Below are positions 36,163-45,570 of a stretch of 64,000 nucleotides of DNA, piece by piece. The first letter of the stretch is position 1; the number at the start of each line of letters is the position of its first letter. The DNA comes from Novosphingobium resinovorum. GTDB lineage: Bacteria; Pseudomonadota; Alphaproteobacteria; Sphingomonadales; Sphingomonadaceae. The notes beneath the pieces were generated by a model. It saw nothing but the letters and a program-made list of their open reading frames with translations, made no database searches and was not told the origin of the DNA. The DNA lies in assembly GCF_001742225.1 (NCBI RefSeq), contig NZ_CP017076.1, forward strand, positions 1,265,001-1,329,000. The letters are read 5' to 3'. Made by a program: the position numbers and the translations under genes.

Positions 36163-38646
36163 TCAGAAATCGATGGCGAGCGACGCGCGGATCGAGCGCG
36201 GCGCACCCATCGTCAGCACCCCGCGCGACGCCGCCGCCCAGTAATTGCGATCGAACAGGTTGTCTGCGGTCAGGCGGACCTGCATCGGCCGTCCTGCCGC
36301 CTCGAAGGCATAGCGGATACCGGCATCTACGCGGGTCCAGGCCGGGATGCTGCGCGCGTTGGTGGTCGTGAGGTCGATGTACTCGCGGCTGGTGTAGACG
36401 ACGCGGCCGGTCACGGTCAGGCCCGGCACCATCGCCACGTCCCATTCGGCGCCGAGGTTGGCGTTGAACTCCGGCGAACCGCGTGCGCGGCGTCCGTCGT
36501 TGAGCCCGCCCTCGGTCTTCGTCATCTCCGCGTCGAGGTACATCACGCCGCCGAGCAGCCGCAGGTGGTCGAAGGGCTGGCCGAACAGGTTCAGCTCGAT
36601 GCCGCGATTGCGCTGCAGGCCGTCGTATTCGAGCGTTGGCGAACCGCCGGTGGTGCTGGCCACTTCGACCGCGCTCGGCACCGCGATCTGGAACACGTCG
36701 GCGGTGACGGTGAACGTGCCGAGATCATACTTCACACCGGCTTCGTACTGGTCGGTGACGAAGGGCATGAAGATGTCGCCGGCATTGGCGTAGTAGCTGC
36801 TGGCGATGCCGCCCGGATTGAGCGATTCGATGTAGCTGGCGTAGACCGAGAGGTTCTCCACCGGCTTCACCACCAGCCCGACCGAAGGCGACACCCGGTT
36901 GCGATTATAGCGCCGGGTCAGGTCACCGGCGGTCGAGAAGGTCTTCTGCCCCACCTTCTGCCGCCGCGCGCCGACCATCAGCACGACACGGTCATCGGCC
37001 ATGCTCATGATGTCGGCGACGGCCTGCCCCTCGTAGTCGTACTGGGACGTCAGGCGCCCGGCATCCTTGCTCAAGGCGCTGGTATCGGGCGCCGGGTAAT
37101 AGATCGGGGTGTAGATGTTCGAGGCCGCGCAACCGGTGGTGCAGTTCGCGATGTAGTAGTTCAGCTGGCCGCGCTTTGCATTGTTGGCCGAGGCGATCAC
37201 CGAAAGGCTGTGCGAGACCGGCCCGGTATCGAACTTGCCCTTGATCGAGCCCTCATAGCTCTCGTTTCGGCTGCGCGCCGGGATCCAGTAGGGAAAGCCG
37301 CTCTTGGTGCCGTCCACGTTGGTGATGCTGTCGATCACCTGGATGTAGAGTTCATCCGACTGGTTGCGGCTATAGGCGGCAGCGGCCGTCCAGCCGGGCG
37401 CGAAGTCGTATTCGATGCGGCCGATGGCGTAGTCGTTCTGGCCGTCCCAGAACTCCCACTTCTGCTTGGAGTTGGTCCGCGCATCGGGCGCCTTGGGCAC
37501 GGCCACGCGCGAGCCGATACGGGTGCTGCTCCAGCCGCCCTTGAGCAGGCGGTCCTGATGGCCGAGGTCGATCGTCACGCGCAAGTCGTCGCTGCGGTAG
37601 TCGAGCCCGGCGGCGAGCATGGCCGAGCGGTTGTTCGTGTAGTCGACGTCGGTGGCACCGTCGCGGTAGACCGCGTTGACGCGCACGCCGAAGCCCTTGT
37701 TCACGCCGAACCGACGCGACACGTCGAGATTGGCGCCGAACTGGCTTTCCGAGGCATATGTCGCCGTCACGCGGTTGAGCGGCGCATCACCGGCCCGCTT
37801 GAGTACGTAGTTGATCGAGCCGCCATAGGACGAGCCCCAGGGGCTGACGCCGTTGAGCATCGCGCTCGGCCCCTTGTGGACTTCGACCCGCTCGACCGCC
37901 TCGATCATCGTCCCGCGCGTGTCGGAAGCGCCGAACATGCCGTTGACGAGCACTTCGCGCCCCGTCAGCTCGAAACCGCGCATGATGACCGTGGTGGTCT
38001 CGCCGTCGCGCGCGCCGCTTGCGCGGATCGAGGGATCGTTGTCGAGCACGTCGAGCAGGCTGCGGCTGTTCTGGTTCTCGATCAGTTGGCTGGTGTAGTT
38101 GGTGACGTTGAACGGCGTGTCCATCACGCTGACATTGCCCAGCAGGGCAAGCTGTCCGCCCGTTGCGACTTGGCCGCCTGCATAGGCTGGGGGAAGATCA
38201 GGTGATCCCGCGTAAGTACCTGCGCCGTCCATGGAGGCGGCCTCGACACGCACCGATCCCAGTTGGACGGCGCCGTCCGCGCCCCTCGGCGCCGCGATGA
38301 GCACGACGGCATTGCCCGCCATGCGCCAGGTGATACCGGTGCCGTACAGCATGTGGCTGAGCGCCGTGAGCGCGGGCATCTCGCTCTGGATCGCCTGGCT
38401 GCGCACGCCGTTTACGAGCGTGGCGTCCGCCGTGACCTGCAGCCCCGATTGCCGCCCGAACATGTTGATCGCGCTCGCAAGCGGCTGCGCGGGAATATCG
38501 AAGCGTGTGCCTGCCGACTGCGATGCTTCCTGTGCCTGCACCGGCGCGGCGAGCGCGATCATGCTCGTCCCTAACGCAGCCGCCAACAGCGCAAGGCGCA
38601 GGCCATCACGGCGGGGACGCAGCCCGCCACGCGATTTGATTGTCAT
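36163..38646 (-). CDS. FecA-type TonB-dependent siderophore receptor with STN signalling domain
   Basis: 827-aa receptor. After a signal peptide ending near VQAQ it has the N-terminal STN domain (FDIPAQPLASAINMFGRQSG) used to signal to a FecR protein. The plug follows (SVMDTPFNVTNYTSQLIENQ, VEVHKGPSAMLNG), then a barrel ending in IRASLAIDF. Start at 38646 gives a normal signal peptide; an earlier in-frame start at 38688 is less likely. It is the target gene of the adjacent FecI/FecR pair, for uptake of a ferric siderophore or chelate. Confidence 0.92.
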   Translation of the reverse strand: MTIKSRGGLRPRRDGLRLALLAAALGTSMIALAAPVQAQEASQSAGTRFDIPAQPLASAINMFGRQSGLQVTADATLVNGVRSQAIQSEMPALTALSHMLYGTGITWRMAGNAVVLIAAPRGADGAVQLGSVRVEAASMDGAGTYAGSPDLPPAYAGGQVATGGQLALLGNVSVMDTPFNVTNYTSQLIENQNSRSLLDVLDNDPSIRASGARDGETTTVIMRGFELTGREVLVNGMFGASDTRGTMIEAVERVEVHKGPSAMLNGVSPWGSSYGGSINYVLKRAGDAPLNRVTATYASESQFGANLDVSRRFGVNKGFGVRVNAVYRDGATDVDYTNNRSAMLAAGLDYRSDDLRVTIDLGHQDRLLKGGWSSTRIGSRVAVPKAPDARTNSKQKWEFWDGQNDYAIGRIEYDFAPGWTAAAAYSRNQSDELYIQVIDSITNVDGTKSGFPYWIPARSRNESYEGSIKGKFDTGPVSHSLSVIASANNAKRGQLNYYIANCTTGCAASNIYTPIYYPAPDTSALSKDAGRLTSQYDYEGQAVADIMSMADDRVVLMVGARRQKVGQKTFSTAGDLTRRYNRNRVSPSVGLVVKPVENLSVYASYIESLNPGGIASSYYANAGDIFMPFVTDQYEAGVKYDLGTFTVTADVFQIAVPSAVEVASTTGGSPTLEYDGLQRNRGIELNLFGQPFDHLRLLGGVMYLDAEMTKTEGGLNDGRRARGSPEFNANLGAEWDVAMVPGLTVTGRVVYTSREYIDLTTTNARSIPAWTRVDAGIRYAFEAAGRPMQVRLTADNLFDRNYWAAASRGVLTMGAPRSIRASLAIDF

Positions 38647-38767
38647 AGGATACCCCCAGATTGATCCGAACTTGCAATTGCGTTGCAATCGCGAAGTAGA
38701 CGGAGGGGGCGCCGGAATTTTTCACGCCGTTCGAGAATTTTTTCGCACATCATGCGAAAAGGCGCAG

Positions 38768-39742
38768 TCAGCGCGCCCGAATGATCGTCAGGTAGGGGGT
38801 GACGCGGGTGATCGAACCACCGGCAGGCTCGACGATCGCGGCAAGCGCTGCTGCCGGTCTGCGAGCATCATACAGACCCGTGATGCGGCGGGCGGCCAGC
38901 GCCTTGTCGGCAAGGACGATCCAGCCTTTGTCATAGCGCCGCATTTCCTCGACGACCTCTCCGACCGTCGCATTTTCGGCGAAGAGATAGCCATCGCGCC
39001 ATCCCGCGAGCGAAGCGACCGGCACCTTGTCCTCGCGCATCGCGCCGCTTGCATTGTCGACAAGGACGCGGTCGCCGGGAAGCAGGTCCTCGCTGTTGCC
39101 GCTCGCGCTGACGCGCACATGCCCTCTGGCGACACCGACCTGCGTTTGCTCCCGGCTGGAGCGGACCTCGAATGCCGTGCCCAGCACACGTGTTTCGGTG
39201 CGTCCGCTGGCGACGACGAAGGGATGGGCGGGATCGCGCGCCACATCGAACCATGCCTCGCCCGCGACCAGTCGGACACGCCGCTCATTGCCGGTCAGGT
39301 CCACGTCTATCGCGCTGCGTGCGCCAAGCGTCACCCGCGTCCCGTCCGGCAATTGCACGTCGCGCAGTTGGCCGGTGCCGGTGGCATAGTCGGCGCTCAG
39401 CCTGAGCAGCAGCGACGGCGAGATCGCAAGCGCCAGTGCGACCGAGGCCGCCAGTGCGCCGAGCGAGGCCATGACCCGGCGATAAGTCGGTTGCGATCGC
39501 GCCCGCGGGGTAAAGGGCAGTACCGTCGCCGTAGAAGACGGCGCCCGCTGCGCCCGCTCCACATCGCCAAGCACGGCCCAGGCCTTGCGCGCCTGCGTCC
39601 ATGCCTGCCGATGCTCGGGCGTTTCATCCAGCCACGCCTCGATGCGCTCGCGCAGCGCCGTGTCTTCCGGCGCGGCTTGCGCGTCGAGGAGATAGCCGAC
39701 GGCAGCGTCCATCGTCTCCTTCGAAAGCGGGGCGGGGTTCAT
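38768..39742 (-). CDS. FecR-family anti-sigma/signal transducer
   Basis: 324-aa FecR-type inner-membrane regulator. The N-terminal cytoplasmic domain has the family WLDETPEHRQAW signature; one membrane helix follows (MASLGALAASVALALAIS), then the periplasmic FecR domain (YATGTGQLRDVQLPDG, AGEAWFDVARD, GHVRVSA). The C-terminal region contacts the STN domain of the receptor. ATG 39742 has an AAGG site and matches the family start. It lies between the sigma gene and the receptor in the usual fecI-fecR-fecA order. Confidence 0.92.
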   Translation of the reverse strand: MNPAPLSKETMDAAVGYLLDAQAAPEDTALRERIEAWLDETPEHRQAWTQARKAWAVLGDVERAQRAPSSTATVLPFTPRARSQPTYRRVMASLGALAASVALALAISPSLLLRLSADYATGTGQLRDVQLPDGTRVTLGARSAIDVDLTGNERRVRLVAGEAWFDVARDPAHPFVVASGRTETRVLGTAFEVRSSREQTQVGVARGHVRVSASGNSEDLLPGDRVLVDNASGAMREDKVPVASLAGWRDGYLFAENATVGEVVEEMRRYDKGWIVLADKALAARRITGLYDARRPAAALAAIVEPAGGSITRVTPYLTIIRAR

Positions 39743-39848
39743 GGTGTCTGCCTTGCTGCTGCGCCGATGCTCCGGCAACCTGCATGACGGTCGAGGCTCA
39801 CGCATTTTTCACGCGTGCCGCATTTTTTTCGGCATGAAGGAGCATGGC

Positions 39849-40343
39849 TCATGCCTCGTGCTCCCCGATCGCCATGGCTATCCGGCTGAGCGCCTCCCTG
39901 ACGAGGCGATGCACGGTCGCGACCGAGACCGATAATCTGTCGGCGATCTCCTGAAGCGTGTATCCTTCGAACCTGTTCATCTCGAGAGCGAGGCGCATGC
40001 GCGGCTCCATGTCCCTAAGGACCTTCTCGATCCTGTCGATCAGTTGTCCTCTGGCGGCCTCGTCTTCGGGGCTGGCGGTTTCCGTGGGCAGCATCCACCA
40101 CTGCGGGACTTCCTCTTCGCGCCGTTCGATCTTCTCGCGCCGCACCTTGTCGAGCGCGATGTTGCGTACGATGCGGTAGAGATAGGACAGCGGGCTGCGG
40201 ATATTCTGCCGAGCGGCATTGCCGTCGGCCGCCGCAAGCCTGAGAAATGCCTCCTGCACGACATCCTCCGCCTCGGACCGATCGCGCACGATCGGCCGCG
40301 CATAGCTCACGAGAGCAACGCGGTGGCGGATCAGGTCGTCCAA
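39849..40343 (-). CDS. ECF sigma factor, FecI family
   Basis: 164-aa extracytoplasmic-function sigma factor. Region 2: RDRSEAEDVVQEAFLRLAAA and YRIVRNIALDKVRREK. Region 4: MEMNRFEGYTLQEIADRL-like helix-turn-helix with SVSVATVHRLVREAL. The listed start is a TTG at 40343 because no ATG fits the family N-terminus; the true start is uncertain. It should direct transcription of the receptor/TonB genes when FecR relays a signal. A palindromic Fur-type box lies 45-63 bases upstream, so iron starvation probably turns it on. Confidence 0.9.
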   Translation of the reverse strand: MDDLIRHRVALVSYARPIVRDRSEAEDVVQEAFLRLAAADGNAARQNIRSPLSYLYRIVRNIALDKVRREKIERREEEVPQWWMLPTETASPEDEAARGQLIDRIEKVLRDMEPRMRLALEMNRFEGYTLQEIADRLSVSVATVHRLVREALSRIAMAIGEHEA

Positions 40344-40387
40344 GCAGGGTCTCGGGTGAAGTTGACGGAATGAGGGCCGCTAACATG

Positions 40388-40406
40388 ATTGCGAATCATT
40401 CGCAAT
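40388..40406. promoter_or_regulatory. Fur-type iron box upstream of the FecI gene
   Basis: A perfect 9-1-9 inverted repeat, ATTGCGAAT-C-ATTCGCAAT. It contains the 7-1-7 layout of Fur sites (TGnnAAT-n-ATTnnCA). It is between the FecI gene and the OsmC stop and probably represses the FecI gene when iron is plentiful. Related but weaker sequences are at 32771 and 49867. Confidence 0.75.
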
Positions 40407-40453
40407 TATTTGTCGCGCGGCCCGGTATCCCGTCCACAGGCACGGCAATGGTT

Positions 40454-40837
40454 TCAGGCGAGCGTCGTCTCGATCGGCAATCCGCCCTTGAGGGTGAGCG
40501 TTACCGGCGTACGCTCGGCGATGTCGGCGAGACGGGCTTTCTGGTTCTCGTCCAGCCCGATGATCGCCAGCCGGCGCTCGATATGCATGCCGTCCTTGCC
40601 GCCTCCCAGATGCAGTTCGACGTCGAGCGACTGCAACGGCCAGCCCTTGCGCGCCGCGTACATCTTTAGCGTGATCGCGGTGCACGCGCCCAGACTGGCA
40701 AGCAGCAGGTCGTAGGGGGCCGGGCCTGCGCCTTGTCCGCCCAGAGCCTCAGGCTCGTCCGCCGTGATCGCGTGGCCGCCGACGACGATCTCGGTGCGCC
40801 AAGGGGTATCGCCGATATGTGCGGTTCCATGTGCCAT
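40454..40837 (-). CDS. OsmC-family peroxiredoxin-like protein
   Basis: 127-aa OsmC/Ohr-superfamily protein. It has the N-terminal HAITADEPEALGGQGAGPAP, the helix DLLLASLGACTAITLKMYAA with the conserved peroxidatic Cys (GACT), and VELHLGGGKDG. Only the first family Cys is obvious; the second is not seen, as in many OsmC-like proteins. ATG 40837 is preceded by AGGAGAAC. It follows the pirin gene after 11 bases. A role in organic-peroxide or electrophile defence is likely. Confidence 0.87.
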   Translation of the reverse strand: MAHGTAHIGDTPWRTEIVVGGHAITADEPEALGGQGAGPAPYDLLLASLGACTAITLKMYAARKGWPLQSLDVELHLGGGKDGMHIERRLAIIGLDENQKARLADIAERTPVTLTLKGGLPIETTLA

Positions 40838-40848
40838 CGTTGTTCTCC

Positions 40849-41760
40849 TCAAGCCGGAAGCGGGATGAATTCGTGCTCGCCGGGCACCGGGGCAAACCGC
40901 TGTTCGCGCCAGTCCTCCTTGGCCTGCTCGATGCGATCGGCGGAGGACGAGACGAAATTCCAGAAGATATGGCGCTTTTCGGGAAGGGGCTCGCCGCCCA
41001 GCAGCATCAGTCGGGCAGGGCCGCTGGCGCGCAGCACGAGTTCGGCATCGGGCTTGAACACGACCAATTGGCCCGCCGCGAAAGTGCCGGTCTGGCCTTC
41101 GACTTCGACCGCGCCTGAAACGACGTAGATCGCGCGCTCGATATGCTCGGCCTTGACGCGGTAGCGTGCTCCGTCCTGCATGGCGATGTCGGCATAGACC
41201 ATGTCGGACCAGGTCTTCAACGGCGAGGTCATACCGTCCGAACTGCCCGCGATCAGGGTCAGGCGGGTTCCCGCATCTTCCGTGAACGGGATTTCGTGCG
41301 CCTTGTGGTGCGAGAAGGCGGGAGCCGTCTCCTCCGCTTCCTTCGGCAGGGCCACCCAGGTCTGCAGGCCGAACAGCTTGCCGCCGCTGGCGCGGTTTTC
41401 CGCGGACGTGCGCTCGGAGTGAACGATACCGCTGCCCGCGGTCATCCAGTTCACCTCGCCGGGGCGGATCGCCTGCAGCGAGCCGACCGAGTCGCGATGT
41501 AGGATTTCGCCTTCGATCAGGTACGTCACGGTCGAAAGACCGATGTGCGGGTGCGGACGGACATCCAGACCCTCACCGCTGCGGAACACCGCCTCGCCCA
41601 TCTGGTCGAAGAAGATGAACGGGCCGACCATCCGGCGCTGCGCGCTGGGCAAAGCGCGGCGGACCTGGAAACCGTCACCCAGGTCGCGCACCGGCGGCAG
41701 GATGACTTGCTCGACGCCTTCGATATCGAGTTCCGGCGCGAGTGAAGTCTGAATCGTCAT
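40849..41760 (-). CDS. Pirin-family cupin protein
   Basis: 303-aa bicupin of the pirin family. The metal-binding motif is RPHPHIGLSTVTYLIEGE (two His), continued by HRDSVGSLQAIRPGEVNWMT and GSGIVHSER. The C-terminal cupin carries AIYVVSGAVEVEGQ. Some bacterial pirins act as quercetinases and others as redox-responsive regulators, so the function is open. It forms an operon with the OsmC gene and is probably a stress unit. A 12-bp palindrome lies upstream. Confidence 0.9.
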   Translation of the reverse strand: MTIQTSLAPELDIEGVEQVILPPVRDLGDGFQVRRALPSAQRRMVGPFIFFDQMGEAVFRSGEGLDVRPHPHIGLSTVTYLIEGEILHRDSVGSLQAIRPGEVNWMTAGSGIVHSERTSAENRASGGKLFGLQTWVALPKEAEETAPAFSHHKAHEIPFTEDAGTRLTLIAGSSDGMTSPLKTWSDMVYADIAMQDGARYRVKAEHIERAIYVVSGAVEVEGQTGTFAAGQLVVFKPDAELVLRASGPARLMLLGGEPLPEKRHIFWNFVSSSADRIEQAKEDWREQRFAPVPGEHEFIPLPA

Positions 41761-41817
41761 GGGGTCGGTCCTTGATCGCGGTTGGGGGGCGGGGGGCTGC
41801 CCTTTCCACTTCAGATA

Positions 41818-41829
41818 CCCTGATCAGGG
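41818..41829. promoter_or_regulatory. Palindrome upstream of the pirin/OsmC operon
   Basis: CCCTGATCAGGG, a perfect 12-bp palindrome, 58-69 bases before the pirin start. It could bind a dimeric regulator of the pirin/OsmC pair, but no candidate regulator is adjacent. Confidence 0.35.
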
Positions 41830-41983
41830 AATTCCATTCAGGCGAAAAATATAGCACGGAACGTTCGAATATCTCGAAAAGCCTGTGCCTATAACCAAAT
41901 GCTATGAATGACGGCTCCGCAGGTGCTTAAAGTCGCCCTTCGCTGCGCAGATATGGGATGGACCCTATCCAGCGGAGCCTTCG

Positions 41984-43861
41984 ATGCATAACGCCATTGC
42001 CACCGTGTCGCTGCGCGGCACTCTCGAGGAAAAGCTGGCCGCCGCCGCGCAGGCCGGTTTCCAGAGCGTCGAGATATTCGAGAACGACCTGATCGGTTCG
42101 GCGCTGCGGCCCCAGCAAGTGCGCAGGCTGATGGAAGACGCGGGGCTTTCCTGCTCGCTCTACCAGCCGTTCCGCGATTTCGAAGGCATGCCCGGAGACT
42201 TGCGGCAGCGCGCGCTCGACCGGGCGGAGCGCAAGTTCGACGTGATGGAAGCGCTGGGCACGGACCGCATCCTGGTATGCTCGAACTGTTCGCCCGCATC
42301 GCTGGGCGACCGCCAGCGCATCGTCGACGACTTCCGTGACCTTGGCGAGCGCGCCGCGAAGCGCGGCATCCGCGTCGGCTACGAGGCGCTGGCCTGGGGG
42401 CGGCACGTCAACGATCACCGCGACGTCTGGTCGATCGTCAAGGCGGTGGACCACCCGGCGATCGGCATCATCCTCGACAGCTTCCACTCGCTGTCGCGCG
42501 GGATTCCCAGCGAAAGCATCCGTGAGATCGCAGGCGACAAGATCGTCTACGTCCAGCTTGCCGATGCGCCGCTGCTGGATATGGACCTGCTGTACTGGAG
42601 CCGCCATTTCCGCAACCTGCCCGGACAGGGCGGCTTCGATCTGGCGCGCTACGTGGCCGAGATCCTGCGCACCGGCTACGACGGCCCGCTGTCGCTGGAG
42701 ATCTTCAACGACCGCTTCCGTTCGATCTCCACGAAACTGATCGCCGAGGACGGGCACCGCTCGCTCGAATACGTCCGCGACGCCGCGCTGCGCGTGCTGG
42801 GCGAGCCGACCGCGATGCCCGCCCCGCAGGCGCCGCTGCGTGCGGAGTTCGTCGAGTTCACCGCAGGTACGAACGACGTGGCGCGGCTGGGCGATACGCT
42901 CGAGACGCTCGGCTTCGCGCGGACCGCCACGCATCGCACCAAGAAGGTCACGCGCTGGCGGCAGGGCGAAGTCAACTTGGTGGTCAATGCGGAGCCGCGC
43001 GGTTTTGCGCAGTCGTACCGGATCGTTCACGGTACTTCGATCTGCGCGATCGGGGTGCGGGTGAACGATGCGCAGGCGGTGATGGACCGCGCCGCCGCGC
43101 TCGGCATTCGCGCCTATCGGCCCGAGGGTCGTCCTGGTCGCATGGCGATGCCCGCACTGCGCGGCGTCGGCGGTAGCCTGGTCTATCTCGTCGAGGATGC
43201 CGGCGCTGAAGCGCTGTGGGCGCGCGAGTTCGAGCCGGTCGAAAACACCGAGGTGTCCGGCGATGCGGGGGTGCGCGGCATCGACCATCTCGCCGCCGTC
43301 GTCCACAACGACGAATTCCTGTCGTGGCAACTCTACTGGCGCGCGCTGTTCGGGCTGGAGGGGCGCGACGCGCAGGACGTGATCGACCCGGCGGGCCTCG
43401 TGCACAGTCAGGCGCTGCAGTCGCCCGACGGCGCCTTCCGCCTCACGCTCAACGCATCGGACGCGCGCGAGACCCTGTCCTCGCGGTTCCTCGCGCAGGG
43501 CTTGGGAGGCGGTTTCCAGCATGTCGCACTGACCAGCGAGGACATGGTCGCCACGGCGCGGGCGCTTCAGGCACGCGGTGCCGCGATGCTCGACGTGCCC
43601 GCCAACTACTATGACGATCTGGCCGCCCGCTTCGGGCTGGCGGACGATGTGGTCGCGGCGATGGCGGAGGCGCATATGCTTTACGACGAGGATTTCGAGG
43701 GCAATTCCTATCGGCAGCTTTACAGCCGCGCGTTCGACAAGCTGTTCTTCTTCGAATTCGTGGAACGGGCGGCGGCCTATGTCGGTTACGGCGCTGCGAA
43801 TGCCGGGGTGCGGCTGGCCGCGCAGAACCGCTATCGCGGGGCGACGGTCGGGGCGGAGTGA
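41984..43861 (+). CDS. quiC: 3-dehydroshikimate dehydratase, QuiC-type fusion with HPPD-like domain
   Basis: 625-aa two-part protein. Residues about 1-285 form a sugar-phosphate-isomerase-like TIM barrel (FQSVEIFENDLIG, YEALAWGRHVNDHRDVW, ILDSFHSLSRG, YVQLADAP) with metal-binding Glu/Asp/His, the fold of bacterial 3-dehydroshikimate dehydratase. Residues about 290-610 form a VOC-type barrel related to 4-hydroxyphenylpyruvate dioxygenase (GIDHLAAVVHNDEF, GFQHVALTSEDM). The fusion matches Pseudomonas QuiC1, which makes protocatechuate from dehydroshikimate. Start ATG 41984 has GGAG before it. An AAHS transporter, LysR regulator and dehydroquinate dehydratase nearby support quinate/shikimate catabolism. 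Confidence 0.9.
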   Translation: MHNAIATVSLRGTLEEKLAAAAQAGFQSVEIFENDLIGSALRPQQVRRLMEDAGLSCSLYQPFRDFEGMPGDLRQRALDRAERKFDVMEALGTDRILVCSNCSPASLGDRQRIVDDFRDLGERAAKRGIRVGYEALAWGRHVNDHRDVWSIVKAVDHPAIGIILDSFHSLSRGIPSESIREIAGDKIVYVQLADAPLLDMDLLYWSRHFRNLPGQGGFDLARYVAEILRTGYDGPLSLEIFNDRFRSISTKLIAEDGHRSLEYVRDAALRVLGEPTAMPAPQAPLRAEFVEFTAGTNDVARLGDTLETLGFARTATHRTKKVTRWRQGEVNLVVNAEPRGFAQSYRIVHGTSICAIGVRVNDAQAVMDRAAALGIRAYRPEGRPGRMAMPALRGVGGSLVYLVEDAGAEALWAREFEPVENTEVSGDAGVRGIDHLAAVVHNDEFLSWQLYWRALFGLEGRDAQDVIDPAGLVHSQALQSPDGAFRLTLNASDARETLSSRFLAQGLGGGFQHVALTSEDMVATARALQARGAAMLDVPANYYDDLAARFGLADDVVAAMAEAHMLYDEDFEGNSYRQLYSRAFDKLFFFEFVERAAAYVGYGAANAGVRLAAQNRYRGATVGAE

Positions 43862-43878
43862 GCCTTCTGCACTGACAC

Positions 43879-43926
43879 AGCAAAACCCCGGGGCAGCGTC
43901 AGGCTGCTCCGGGGTTTTGCTTTTTC
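43879..43926 (+). terminator. Rho-independent terminator after the quiC-like gene
   Basis: A strong hairpin with arms AGCAAAACCCCGGGGCAGC and GCTGCTCCGGGGTTTTGCT around a 5-base loop, followed by TTTTTC. It starts 17 bases after the stop codon. This is the clearest terminator in the window. Confidence 0.93.
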
Positions 43927-43972
43927 GTCTCCGGTTGGCGAACCTGGAGTACGATGACATCAGATTGTTGCT

Positions 43973-44048
43973 CGTCATTGCGAGCGCAGCGAAGCAATCC
44001 AGGGCCGCTCGAACCGCCCTGGATTGCTTCGCTGCGCTCGCAATGACG
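43973..44048. repeat. REP-like intergenic palindrome, copy 3
   Basis: The same inverted repeat as at 10.1 and 26.9 kb, with a compensating change (GAGCGCAGCG instead of GAGCGTAGCG) on both arms, which shows that pairing is conserved. It lies directly before the stop of the AAHS transporter gene. Confidence 0.87.
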
Positions 44049-44049
44049 G

Positions 44050-45408
44050 CTATTTTGGCATGCGGATCAGTGAGACGCACAGGCCCGCGAGCACCACCGG
44101 CACCGCGAAGATCGCGAAGATGACGGGCAGCGAAACCTTCTCGGCCAGCAGGAAGCCGCCCAGCATCGGGCCGATCACCGCGCCGATGCGGCCCACGCCC
44201 ATCGCCCAGCCGAGCCCGGTGCTGCGCGCTTCGGCGGGGTAAAGGCTGGTCGCCAGAGGATAGCAGCCATTGAAGCCGCCCTGCACGAAGACGCCGATGA
44301 GGAAGGCGGTCAGAAGCGTTGCCGCCAGCGGCATGGCGACGGAACCGAATACCACCAGCGCACCTGCCGCCAGCACCATGTAGCCCAGGATCAGGCGGCG
44401 CAGATCGACGCGCATGGCCACATAGCTGAGCGAGGAGATGCCGATGAAGGCGCCGATGTTGTAGATCGCTCCGGCATAGATCGCATCCTTGGCCGGAAGG
44501 CCGGCCTCGACGGCGAGCTTGGGAATCCAGCTGATGACGAAGTAGAGCGTCATGAAGCTGAAGGTGATCGCCAGCCACAGCAGCATCGTGCTGGCCGCGC
44601 GGCCCTCGCCGAGCAGGCCGCGCAGGCCGACACGCTCGGCCTGGGCCTCGGCTCGCTCGGGAAGGCGCTCGAGCGGGGCGCGGCCGATGGCGACGAGCAG
44701 GCGATTGGCCCGCTGCAGCGCGTTGGCGGGCTGGCGGGTGAGCAGGAAGTCCACCGATTCGGGCAGGAAGGCGAAGACCAGCGGGATCGAGATCAGGCAC
44801 AGCGTCGCCGCGCCCAGCAGCATCGCCTGCCAGCCGTGCGCCTCGATGTGCTGCGCGACGAGGAACCCCGTCAGGGTCGCGCCGACCGGGTAGCCTGCCT
44901 GCAGGAAGCCGACCGCGAAGGTGCGATGGCGCGCGGGTGCATACTCGGCGGTCAGCGCCGCCATGCTGGCGAGGACGGTGCCGATGCCGATGCCGACGAT
45001 GAAGCGGGTGATGAGCAGTTCGGTCACCGATGTCGCGAGGCCAGAGCCGAACATCGCCGTCGCCATCATGATCAGCGAGGCGAGGATCAGCTTGCGGCGT
45101 CCGAACCTGTCGGCAAGCGGGGCGACCAGCAGGCCGCCGGCGGCCATTCCCGCAAGGCTGGCACTGAAGACGACGCCGAGGTTTTCCGGGCTGATGCGCC
45201 AGTCCGCCGACAGTGCCGGGGCGATGTAGGACAGGATCAGCACGTCCATCCCGTCGAGCATATTCAGCAGGAAGCAGATCGCCACGATCAGCACCTGACG
45301 GGCCGACCAGTTGTCTTCCCCATGCGTTACCTTGGCGTCGGCGGGCTGGCCGTTCACGGTGACGTAGGGACGCACGGACACCGATCCTGCGGCGGAATAA
45401 CTGGCCAT
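44050..45408 (-). CDS. Aromatic acid:H+ symporter-family MFS transporter
   Basis: 452-aa transporter with about 12 membrane helices. Helix 1 contains FLLNMLDGMDVLILSYIAPA with the acidic DGMD motif of the AAHS family (PcaK/4-hydroxybenzoate type). The conserved loop LADRFGRRKLILAS follows helix 2, and ITRFIVGIGIGTVLASM is helix 4. ATG 45408 has GAGAAGGG at proper spacing; upstream Met codons give an unlikely long N-terminus. Downstream of the LysR gene in the same direction. The likely cargo is quinate, shikimate, dehydroshikimate or protocatechuate. Confidence 0.88.
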   Translation of the reverse strand: MASYSAAGSVSVRPYVTVNGQPADAKVTHGEDNWSARQVLIVAICFLLNMLDGMDVLILSYIAPALSADWRISPENLGVVFSASLAGMAAGGLLVAPLADRFGRRKLILASLIMMATAMFGSGLATSVTELLITRFIVGIGIGTVLASMAALTAEYAPARHRTFAVGFLQAGYPVGATLTGFLVAQHIEAHGWQAMLLGAATLCLISIPLVFAFLPESVDFLLTRQPANALQRANRLLVAIGRAPLERLPERAEAQAERVGLRGLLGEGRAASTMLLWLAITFSFMTLYFVISWIPKLAVEAGLPAKDAIYAGAIYNIGAFIGISSLSYVAMRVDLRRLILGYMVLAAGALVVFGSVAMPLAATLLTAFLIGVFVQGGFNGCYPLATSLYPAEARSTGLGWAMGVGRIGAVIGPMLGGFLLAEKVSLPVIFAIFAVPVVLAGLCVSLIRMPK

Positions 45409-45570
45409 GGTAACGCCCTTCTCCATCCTCTTCGCGGCGCTTGCTTTGCGCCTGTGCCCGCCCGGTCTTGGAATACGTCCGGCTGTCGTGGCGGTCCTTA
45501 ACGGATCATGTCGTAACGGCAACGGCGCAATTCTCGCAGTGCACGCAATGATGTTCGGCATGCCGTTATG

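Noticed and set aside
41927..44800. 957-codon minus-strand open frame over the quiC-like gene and repeat
   Set aside because: It runs through a strong terminator hairpin and a REP-like palindrome, has low-complexity composition, and is antisense to a clear enzyme gene.
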